Assembly: GCA_964470965.1 (NCBI GenBank) | Contig: CAYYIS010000068.1 | Location: 1 to 23,519 of the forward strand | DNA from: CAYYIS01 sp964470965 | GTDB taxonomy: Bacteria > JAAXHH01 > JABIQT01 | Direction of reading: 5' to 3' | DNA: 23,519 nucleotides | Shown here: in pieces, positions 14,059 to 21,215 of the stretch | Layout of the letters: each line of letters opens with the position of its first letter | How positions within the stretch are numbered: the first letter of the stretch is position 1 | Position numbers and translations under genes: made by a program | The notes under the pieces: generated by a model | The model's database searches: none | Told to the model about the DNA's origin: nothing | What the model saw: the letters and a program-made list of their open reading frames with translations, nothing else

Positions 14059-16041
14059 ATGCCTGACCTGACCATATCGTCCGAGTACGCCCCGGCCGGT
14101 GACCAGCCGAAAGCCATCGCGGAGTTGACGCAAGGCATTCAGCGAGGGGAGAAGCATCAGTGCCTGCTCGGTATTACGGGAAGCGGCAAGACCTATACGA
14201 TGGCGAACGTCATCCAGAACACCCAGAAACCTACCCTCATCATCTCTCCGAACAAAACACTCGCGGCCCAGCTCTACGGTGAGTTCAAGGGTTTTTTTCC
14301 AGACAACGCGGTTGAGTATTTCATAAGCTATTACGACTACTATCAGCCGGAAGCGTATCTTCCGACAACCGATACATATATCGAGAAGGATTCGTCGGTC
14401 AACGAGGATATCGACAAGCTAAGGCTCCGGTCAACCAGCGCCTTGCTTGAACGACGAGATGTGATCATCGTGGCCTCCGTTTCCAGTATTTACAGCCTAG
14501 GGTCGCCGGACGAATGGAAGGAGTTTATCCTGTTCGTTGAGCGTGGCCAGAGCTACGACCGGGAAGATCTGCTACGTAAACTGATCGACATGCATTACAC
14601 CCGAAACGACTACGACTTTGCCCGGGGCACGTTCCGGGTGCGAGGCGACAGCCTGGACATCATTCCTGCGGACCAGGAAATCGGCATCCGCATCGAGATG
14701 TTCGGCGACGAAATCGACCGCATCACGGAGTTCGACCCGCTCACCGGGGAAGTACTGAAAGAACGGGACGTCGTTGCCGTGTACCCTGCCCGACATTTTG
14801 TTACTACTGCGCCCAAGCTGGATCTGGCGATCAAGAACATTGAAATAGAGTTGGAAGAGCGACACCGGGAACTGATAGCGGAAAACAAGCTGCTGGAGGC
14901 TCAGCGCATACAACAGCGGACCCGTTTCGATCTGGAGATGATGCGGGAAATCGGTTTCTGCGCAGGGATCGAGAATTACTCCAGGCACCTCTCCGGCCGG
15001 GACGAAGGGGAGCGCCCGTTCTGCCTGTTTGATTTCTTCCCTAAGGACTTCCTTCTGATGATAGACGAGTCTCACGTAGCCATGGGCCAGATTCGGGCCA
15101 TGTACAACGGTGATCGGTCCCGTAAGATGACACTCGTGGAGCACGGGTTCCGTCTGCCCTCGGCGTTGGACAACCGGCCGCTTACGTTCGATGAATTCGA
15201 GAGCGTGGTCAACCAGGTAATCTATGTCTCCGCTACGCCGGCTGATTACGAGCTCGGAATGTGCCAGGGCGTGTATGTGGAACAGCTAATCCGTCCTACC
15301 GGCCTTATAGATCCCCAGATCACCGTTATGCCGGTCGATAATCAAATCGATGATCTAGTGGCCAGATGTCGGGAACGCGCGGAACGTAAGGAGAGGGTGC
15401 TGGTGACCACCCTCACGAAACGGATGTCCGAAGACCTGACGGATTATCTGAGGGGTTTGAACATCCGCGTGCGCTACCTTCATTCGACCATCGACTCGAT
15501 AGAACGTGTGGAGATCCTCCGGGCCCTTCGGACTGGACAGTTTGACGTGCTGGTGGGTATCAATCTTCTGCGTGAGGGACTCGATCTGCCCGAAGTGTCT
15601 CTGGTGGCTATTCTGGACGCCGACAAGGAAGGTTTCCTCCGATCCGAACGGTCGCTCATACAGACTGCCGGTCGTGCGGCAAGAAACGTGAACGGCGAGG
15701 TGATTTTCTACGCGAATACCATCACTGATTCGATGAAGCGGGCTATAGACGAAACCAATCGCCGCCGCACGATTCAGGAGCAATACAACAAGGAACACGG
15801 AATCGTGCCGGAGACGGTGTACAAGTCGGTTGAAGAAATCATGCGCATCACATCGGTGGCGGATGCGAGATCCGTAAAGGAGGAGATGCCGATCCTGAAT
15901 ACCATCGCCAAGATGGACCGGGGCGCATTGATCGACGAACTGCACCATGCGATGCACGAAGCGGCCGCCAACCTGGAATTCGAAAAGGCCGCTAAACTGC
16001 GGGATGAAATCGCCAAACTGGAATCGCAGCCTGACAGTTGA
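14059..16041 (+). CDS. uvrB: Excinuclease ABC subunit B
   Basis: A 660-residue UvrB of normal length. Motifs in order: the N-terminal GDQPKAI, Walker A GITGSGKT with Lys44, the damage-sensing beta-hairpin region (YYDYYQPEAYLPTTDTYIEK), Walker B LMIDESH, SATPADYE, helicase motifs INLLREGLDLPEV and QTAGRAARN, and a C-terminal UVR domain (NLEFEKAAKLRDEIAKLE) for contact with UvrC. It verifies DNA damage delivered by UvrA and recruits UvrC in nucleotide excision repair in the cytoplasm. AAGGA precedes the ATG, and it has its own extended -10 promoter. Its stop overlaps the -35 of the next gene's promoter. It sits between envelope-protein genes with which it has no obvious functional link. Confidence 0.98.
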   Translation: MPDLTISSEYAPAGDQPKAIAELTQGIQRGEKHQCLLGITGSGKTYTMANVIQNTQKPTLIISPNKTLAAQLYGEFKGFFPDNAVEYFISYYDYYQPEAYLPTTDTYIEKDSSVNEDIDKLRLRSTSALLERRDVIIVASVSSIYSLGSPDEWKEFILFVERGQSYDREDLLRKLIDMHYTRNDYDFARGTFRVRGDSLDIIPADQEIGIRIEMFGDEIDRITEFDPLTGEVLKERDVVAVYPARHFVTTAPKLDLAIKNIEIELEERHRELIAENKLLEAQRIQQRTRFDLEMMREIGFCAGIENYSRHLSGRDEGERPFCLFDFFPKDFLLMIDESHVAMGQIRAMYNGDRSRKMTLVEHGFRLPSALDNRPLTFDEFESVVNQVIYVSATPADYELGMCQGVYVEQLIRPTGLIDPQITVMPVDNQIDDLVARCRERAERKERVLVTTLTKRMSEDLTDYLRGLNIRVRYLHSTIDSIERVEILRALRTGQFDVLVGINLLREGLDLPEVSLVAILDADKEGFLRSERSLIQTAGRAARNVNGEVIFYANTITDSMKRAIDETNRRRTIQEQYNKEHGIVPETVYKSVEEIMRITSVADARSVKEEMPILNTIAKMDRGALIDELHHAMHEAAANLEFEKAAKLRDEIAKLESQPDS

Positions 16042-16065
16042 GCAATATGGAACACTCCATATAAT
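16038..16065 (+). promoter_or_regulatory. Promoter of the LPP20/DUF4384-caspase unit
   Basis: TTGAGC (16038-16043, overlapping the uvrB stop codon), a 16-base spacer and a perfect TATAAT (16060-16065). Initiation near 16,072 gives a leader of about 70 bases. The -10 is overlapped by a 7-base inverted repeat (16045-16062), which places a possible operator directly in the promoter. Confidence 0.5.
16045..16062. repeat. Palindrome overlapping the -10 of the caspase-unit promoter
   Basis: ATATGGA (16045-16051) and TCCATAT (16056-16062) form perfect inverted arms around ACAC. It covers the spacer and the first bases of TATAAT. It could be a repressor operator. As an RNA hairpin it lacks a T-run, so it is a poor terminator for uvrB. 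Confidence 0.4.
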
Positions 16066-16141
16066 ACCGGCGTTATAGTAATTAGACAGTAAAGAACACC
16101 GCAGATTCAAACGTCATTTCACTCCTTCCCGGAGTTATGCC

Positions 16142-18064
16142 ATGCGCCGTCCACGACTGTCCTTACTGACTTCTGGATGGATTTTTCTTTTTGTATCCAC
16201 AAGCGCCGCTCAGCCCGAGTGGACCACGCAGCCACCGTCCGGGTCAGCTCGGTACCTCTACGGAGTGGGCATCGCCCATGCCACCGGAGACAAGGTATAC
16301 GATCGTCAGCGTGCGGATGACGTGGCGCGCACCGACATTGCCCGTCAGCTCCAGGTTACCGTCACCTCTCGCCTCACATCGACCAAGGTCGAAGATGCGG
16401 AGCTGGGGTACACCCACGATACCCGGGAGGTTATCGTGAGTTCGGTATCTTTGACGCTCGACGGTGTCGCAATCAAAGAAAGGTATTACGATCAAAAGCA
16501 TAATACCTATTATGCGCTTGCTCAGTTGCACCGTCAATCGGCTGCTGAACGTATCGGTGAGAAAATCCAGTCAGCTGCCCAACGGGCCGGCGGCTATCTC
16601 CGTCAGGCGGAATGGTTGCGAACGGAGGAAACCACGTATCAGGCCTTTCTGGCATTGTTACAGGCGGCGGAGGAACGAGCGGCTGTCGAACTCGATGAGA
16701 GCATCTATCGTGCTCTTGCGACCAATTCCGTAGATGCTTTGCTGGAAGCGGAAGGACTCGGTTCTCTTTTCAGTCCGTCCGGTACAGAAATAGATCGGCA
16801 TATTGCCGAAATGGTCACATCGCTGGCGTTTTCCGATATCGATGGAAATCGGCAGACGATCGATGCCGGTCGTGCGGCATACCCGCTTTCGGCCCGGCTT
16901 ATTACCGGAAGTTCTGGAGGTCCGGTGGCGGTCTCCGGATTCCCTGTGCAGTTCGTGGCGGCGACCGGCCGCGCCCGCTTGGACCATCGCGGAAACACCG
17001 ATAAAAACGGAATCGCCTCTTCAGACGTGTATCATGCCGGTACCTGCATCCACCCGTACTGCACGATCGTTGCCTCGGTCGATACGGCAGTCATACGCGC
17101 CCAGGCCCCGGGCAACCAGGTCGACCGGTGGATTGACCGGCTTGGCGATGTCCGTACTTCGTTCGAATTACTGCCTGGTATTTTCGGGATTGAGGACGGT
17201 GTCGCTGAACTGGCCTGCAGGTTGTTACATACCCCGGGTATGGTGCAGGCCTATCCAGAACCCTCTATTGTAGTCGCAGGATTTACCTATCAGGATACCC
17301 GGATTTCCGGTCCGTTCACCGGTCCGCTGCGACGGTTGATGCAAACGGAATTGGCCTCCATAGGACGTGGCCGAGTGATCGAGCGGGGCAATCTGTCCGC
17401 CGCCGCCGCGGTATACGGCGACCCCAACGCTACCGAGACGATCGCCCGTGTGGTACACGCCGACGTGGTGGTCTGGGGAGATTACTGGCACCAGAGCGAC
17501 CGGGTGGTCGTCAACGCCCGAATGACCGGCGTAAACGGCGCCCGGCTGGCCTCGGCGACCATCGAGATTCCGCGAGAGGCGATCCCGTACACGGTGCGTC
17601 CACCGGTGCTCGATCCGGATATCTCGGAACCACCGGTTAACGGCATCCCAATTAAGATATGGACCGAGCGGGGTGACGGCGGACTGTTCGTAGAAGGAGA
17701 ACGCCTTACCGCATATGTACAGGCCGACTCGGATTGTTACCTCCGTTTGCTGTACCGGCAGGTGGACGGTCAGGTCATTCAGATATTTCCGAACCGACTG
17801 AGTGGTGACGAACGGGTGAAGTCCGCACAGGTCTACAGCATCCCCGATGCGGACGATGCGTTCGACTATGTGATCCAGGCTCCCTTCGGTGTCGAATATC
17901 TCATCGCGGTTGCCAGCGCCACACCTTTTCCCCGGCTGCAGGGGCGAGAAATTAACGGTGGCGTTATGTTGCCTGGTACCGTGAATAATGTGATCCAACG
18001 CCTTGTCGAGGGACGCACCTGGTACGGTCAGGCCCTTTGCAGTATGACCACGGTCGGACAGTAA
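16142..18064 (+). CDS. Secreted LPP20-like / CsgG-FlgO-like / DUF4384 multidomain protein
   Basis: A 640-residue protein with a signal peptide (about residues 1-23, SAAQ/PEW). An LPP20-like domain covers about 24-145 (PEWTTQPPSGSARYLYGVG, then a DVARTDIARQLQVTVTS helix and a YYALAQLHR end strand). A helical linker follows. A CsgG/FlgO-like segment lies at about 375-485 (IVVAGFTYQDTRISGPFTG, and the later DVVVWGDYWH). A DUF4384-like domain spans about 500-605 (ERLTAYVQADSDCYLRLLYR). LPP20 (FlgP) and FlgO/CsgG relatives are outer-membrane-associated proteins in known systems. DUF4384 is, to my knowledge, sometimes fused directly to caspase domains. GGAG lies 7 bases before the ATG. The stop is 15 bases before the caspase lipoprotein gene, so the two are co-transcribed and probably act together in the periplasm or at the outer membrane. 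Confidence 0.78.
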   Translation: MRRPRLSLLTSGWIFLFVSTSAAQPEWTTQPPSGSARYLYGVGIAHATGDKVYDRQRADDVARTDIARQLQVTVTSRLTSTKVEDAELGYTHDTREVIVSSVSLTLDGVAIKERYYDQKHNTYYALAQLHRQSAAERIGEKIQSAAQRAGGYLRQAEWLRTEETTYQAFLALLQAAEERAAVELDESIYRALATNSVDALLEAEGLGSLFSPSGTEIDRHIAEMVTSLAFSDIDGNRQTIDAGRAAYPLSARLITGSSGGPVAVSGFPVQFVAATGRARLDHRGNTDKNGIASSDVYHAGTCIHPYCTIVASVDTAVIRAQAPGNQVDRWIDRLGDVRTSFELLPGIFGIEDGVAELACRLLHTPGMVQAYPEPSIVVAGFTYQDTRISGPFTGPLRRLMQTELASIGRGRVIERGNLSAAAAVYGDPNATETIARVVHADVVVWGDYWHQSDRVVVNARMTGVNGARLASATIEIPREAIPYTVRPPVLDPDISEPPVNGIPIKIWTERGDGGLFVEGERLTAYVQADSDCYLRLLYRQVDGQVIQIFPNRLSGDERVKSAQVYSIPDADDAFDYVIQAPFGVEYLIAVASATPFPRLQGREINGGVMLPGTVNNVIQRLVEGRTWYGQALCSMTTVGQ

Positions 18065-18079
18065 AGATGGGGCGGGTTA

Positions 18080-20383
18080 ATGTATTCCGATAAGATATCA
18101 GACTTCATACGTACGCTATACTTTTTCTCCGCAACATGCGGCCTGCTCTTCACGGCCTGTGCCGGTTCCCACACCGTCTCGTTCATGGGATATCAGCCGC
18201 CGGATTATGATGTCTCTCTGGTGAAAAGTCTGGCGATACTCGGATTTGAAACGAGCAGGCCTGAAATCGGTGAGTCGGTAAAAGGCCAGTTGCTGCGGAG
18301 CCTGATGCAACATGGATATTTTACGGTTGTGGAGCCTGACCGTGAAACGGGTGCGATATATTCCGCGGGTGATTTCGACGGAATCATCGAAACCGGCCGC
18401 CGTCTGGGTGTTGATGCGGTGATCACCGGCAGCGTTGCGGGGGGAGTGGATGACAATTATTCCACTCAGAGGAATTCGAAGCGCGTGCTGGACCGGTATA
18501 AAAAGGTTGTTGAGTATGATTCTCGAACAGTGAAGGAAACGATCAGGGTTCGAGTGAAAGAAGACGGTAAGTGGGTCTGGAAAAATAAGACCGTCACGAC
18601 TGTGAAACGGGTACCGACAGAAAAGCGGGTGCCGGTCTACAAGCGTGTCAGCTACACCGAAGAATATCTGAATCGTACCGGTACCATTTCCGTGAATCTC
18701 AGGATCATCGACGTGATGACCGGCAGCGTGCTGGCGTCTCGAAGCACATCCGGCCACAAAAAATATCGGCGGCTTATCGCCTCGAACGAGCCGCGATCCA
18801 ATAGGGCCGGAAAACACGACCGTTCCGTCAGCGGTCTGCTGACCGCCATCGTCAGCGGTTCAGATGAGGCACGCTATGGCGGCCGGATACCTGGACAGGG
18901 GGAAATCATACTGGAACTGGCGACGAAAGTTTCGGGGGAACTGGCGGATCAGCTGTCACCCCGCCAGATTAGCATCGTGCGCCAGTTGAAGACGGACAAG
19001 CAGGGCAAGGCCGGCGTCTCAATGGCGCGCAACGGCCAGTGGGCTCAGGCCGCTCGGCATTGGACCAGCGTCCGCGGGCGATTTCCCGAAAACGTCGCGG
19101 TATGGAACAACCTCGGTGTCTACTACGAACACGACGGCCAGTATGCCGAAGCGCTTGACGCGTATCAGCAGGCAGTGGAACGCAATCCCCGGGAAGGTGT
19201 CTACCAGAGGAACCTGGCAGCCCTCGTGTCACTTGTGGAGTCGATACAGCGTCAGACCGCGACGCTGGGAGCCAAGATCGAAGAAACGAGCCTGGGGCTT
19301 TTGGTATCCAGTATCCTGGAAGGTACGCTGGCTGAACGCCTCGGCCTTGGGAAGGGCGACATCATCGATCAGGTAAACCAGCAGAACATGACCACTCTGG
19401 ATGATCTGGAACGGGAGATCATGCAAACGACCAAACAGGGCGCCGAACTCAACGTGACGGTCATGCGGTCCGGTGAGCGGATCGTGCTCAAACTGATGCT
19501 GGGTGACGGACGGTCCCGTATGGTTAATGTTCCTCATGTGGATCCGCCGGACGTCCCACGGTCAACATCATTCGAACCGATTGTGGATGTGGATCAGGTT
19601 GTCCTATCCCGCAGCCGCCGTCCATCTGCGCTGGGTGTCATCATCGGTGTGGAGGACTACCGGTATGCGCCGTCGGTGATGTTCGCGCGTCATGACGCTA
19701 TGGTGGCCCATGAGTATTTTGTTCGTGCACTCGGTATCGAGGAAAGCAACATTTACCTGCGAACCGACCGGGACGCCACGCAGGGAGAATTCCGTAAGTT
19801 GTTTGATCCGGATCACGGGTGGCTGGCCAAGCGTATCAAGCCGGAGAAAACCGAAGTGTTCATCTACTTCGTCGGTCATGGCGCACCGGATCCCCGAACA
19901 CGGGACGCCTATCTAGTGCCGTCCGATGGAGATCCCAATTATCCGGCCACCAGCTTTCGACTGGACGAACTGTACAGAAGCCTTAACCGGATTCCGGCCA
20001 AGAATGTCACGCTCATTATCGATGCCTGTTTCAGCGGTCAGGTGGGGCGTGGCCGCCAGATGGAAATGCTGCTGGCCGGTGCCCGCGGGATCGGCGTAGA
20101 ATCCCGGTTTGTGGAGGTCGGTCCCCACCTTATCGTACTCACAGCTGCCCACGGGAATCAGGTGAGTTCCAGCTATCCTGAAATGTCTCACGGTTTGTTC
20201 TCGTATTTTGTGTTCAAAGGCCTTAAGGGGTATGCGGATGAAAACGGAGACGATGAGATCACGGTCCGGGAGTTGTATGATTATGTGCGGGAGCAGGTTA
20301 TGGAACGGGCTGGTGATCTGGACCGTGAGCAGACACCGGAGCTTCAGGGGCAGGACCTGGGCCGGGTACTCGTAAAATATTGA
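18080..20383 (+). CDS. Putative lipoprotein with CsgG-like, TPR, PDZ and caspase (C14) domains
   Basis: A 767-residue protein. The N-terminus has a hydrophobic stretch ending in a lipobox-like LFTAC with Cys27 (the -3 Phe is not ideal). A CsgG-like domain covers about 48-300 (SLAILGFETSRPEIGESVKG and RRLGVDAVITGSVAGG), interrupted by a basic Val/Lys/Thr-rich insert at about 130-195 with KRVPTEKRVPVYKRVS. TPR repeats lie at about 309-385 (WNNLGVYYEHDGQYAEALDA). A PDZ domain lies at about 400-475 (SILEGTLAERLGLGKGDIID). The caspase domain runs from about 513 to the end, with His600 in YFVGHGAPD and Cys650 in IDACFSGQVGRG, plus an EF-hand-like loop ADENGDDEITVREL. It should sit in the periplasm, tethered to a membrane. 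It is the second gene of a two-gene unit ending at a terminator. Its substrate is unknown. Confidence 0.88.
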   Translation: MYSDKISDFIRTLYFFSATCGLLFTACAGSHTVSFMGYQPPDYDVSLVKSLAILGFETSRPEIGESVKGQLLRSLMQHGYFTVVEPDRETGAIYSAGDFDGIIETGRRLGVDAVITGSVAGGVDDNYSTQRNSKRVLDRYKKVVEYDSRTVKETIRVRVKEDGKWVWKNKTVTTVKRVPTEKRVPVYKRVSYTEEYLNRTGTISVNLRIIDVMTGSVLASRSTSGHKKYRRLIASNEPRSNRAGKHDRSVSGLLTAIVSGSDEARYGGRIPGQGEIILELATKVSGELADQLSPRQISIVRQLKTDKQGKAGVSMARNGQWAQAARHWTSVRGRFPENVAVWNNLGVYYEHDGQYAEALDAYQQAVERNPREGVYQRNLAALVSLVESIQRQTATLGAKIEETSLGLLVSSILEGTLAERLGLGKGDIIDQVNQQNMTTLDDLEREIMQTTKQGAELNVTVMRSGERIVLKLMLGDGRSRMVNVPHVDPPDVPRSTSFEPIVDVDQVVLSRSRRPSALGVIIGVEDYRYAPSVMFARHDAMVAHEYFVRALGIEESNIYLRTDRDATQGEFRKLFDPDHGWLAKRIKPEKTEVFIYFVGHGAPDPRTRDAYLVPSDGDPNYPATSFRLDELYRSLNRIPAKNVTLIIDACFSGQVGRGRQMEMLLAGARGIGVESRFVEVGPHLIVLTAAHGNQVSSSYPEMSHGLFSYFVFKGLKGYADENGDDEITVRELYDYVREQVMERAGDLDREQTPELQGQDLGRVLVKY

Positions 20384-20431
20384 CGTTGGTAATCGTTGCC
20401 TTATATTGATCGCACCATTTGACAAAGAGAC

Positions 20432-20465
20432 AGAGACGCAACTACTTGCGTCTCTTAAATTTTTT
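20432..20465 (+). terminator. Intrinsic terminator after the caspase lipoprotein gene
   Basis: A perfect 10-bp stem (AGAGACGCAA 20432-20441 with TTGCGTCTCT 20446-20455) with a CTAC loop is followed by TAAATTTTTT. It ends the two-gene caspase unit. It also argues against any rhomboid start upstream of 20,466. Confidence 0.8.
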
Positions 20466-20481
20466 CCGCCTGCAGGGATAC

Positions 20482-21210
20482 ATGCTTTTACCACTGTCGG
20501 ACGACAATCCCACTGCCAGGGCGCCGCTCGTCACTATCGCGCTGATCGCGATAAATACGGCGGTGTTCCTGTATCAAATGATGCTGAGCCATGCCTCGGA
20601 GAACATGTTCGTGTTTCAAACCGGCGCGATTCCGTATGAGCTCACGAATCTGGTTTCACGTGCACAGATTCCGATACCGGGCACGTCACAGACTTACCCC
20701 CCGGCGCTTCTGCCCTTTCCTCTGACACTTTTTTCATCCATGTTCGTACACGGAGGGTTCGTGCATGCAGGCAGCAACATGCTGTACCTGTGGATCTTCG
20801 GAAACAACATAGAAGACGCCATGGGGCATGGACGGTTCCTGGTTTTTTACCTCCTGGCCGGACTGGCAGCCAGCTTGGTGCATGTGGTCTCCGAGCCGGC
20901 GTCGACAGTCCCGATGATCGGTGCGAGCGGAGCGATCGCCGGAATCTTAGGCGCTTATTTCGTGCTCTTTCCCCATGCCAAAATCAAAACATTCCTCTTC
21001 ATTTTTATCATTATACAGGTTGTCCAGATACCTGCGGTCATCATGCTGGGCTTTTGGTTCCTTACGCAGATCGTAAACAGCGGAAGCGGCGGTGGTGTCG
21101 CCTGGTATGCGCATATCGGCGGATTTCTGTTCGGCCTGTTTCTGATCCGGCGTTTCGAGCGTTCCAAACTACGGTTCCTTAATATCGATCGTGAGGGTGA
21201 GTGGAGGTGA
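20482..21210 (+). CDS. Rhomboid-family intramembrane serine protease
   Basis: A 242-residue membrane protein with about six transmembrane segments. The catalytic dyad is visible: Ser149 in IGASGAIAGILG and His211 in YAHIGGFLFGLF. The HGGFVHAGSNMLYLWIFGNN segment, with its conserved His/Asn, is also typical. It begins MLLPLSDDNPTARAPLVT, a usual start for this bacterial group. I therefore chose the ATG at 20,482, preceded by CAGGGA, over an in-frame TTG 63 bases upstream that lies before the terminator stem. Rhomboids cut transmembrane segments of substrate proteins within the inner membrane; the substrate here is unknown. Its stop codon lies inside the ribosome-binding site of the DUF4139 gene, so the two are translationally coupled. 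Confidence 0.93.
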   Translation: MLLPLSDDNPTARAPLVTIALIAINTAVFLYQMMLSHASENMFVFQTGAIPYELTNLVSRAQIPIPGTSQTYPPALLPFPLTLFSSMFVHGGFVHAGSNMLYLWIFGNNIEDAMGHGRFLVFYLLAGLAASLVHVVSEPASTVPMIGASGAIAGILGAYFVLFPHAKIKTFLFIFIIIQVVQIPAVIMLGFWFLTQIVNSGSGGGVAWYAHIGGFLFGLFLIRRFERSKLRFLNIDREGEWR

Positions 21211-21215
21211 GAGAA

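Noticed and set aside
15355..16110. 251-codon minus-strand frame opposite uvrB
   Set aside because: It is antisense to the helicase and UVR regions of an intact uvrB, with no domain signature and no ribosome-binding site.
11366..20383. Anti-phage defence island or toxin-antitoxin system
   Set aside because: No nuclease, reverse transcriptase, CARF/TIR, transposase or antitoxin gene was seen. The caspase proteins carry export signals, which does not fit a cytoplasmic abortive-infection effector.
20419..20481. Upstream extension of the rhomboid to a TTG at 20,419
   Set aside because: The extension contains the terminator hairpin at 20,432-20,465. The ATG at 20,482 has a ribosome-binding site and gives the usual family N-terminus.
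21201..21215. GTG start for the DUF4139 gene at 21,201
   Set aside because: It precedes the perfect GGAGGTGA at 21,203-21,210, which places the start at the ATG at 21,216.
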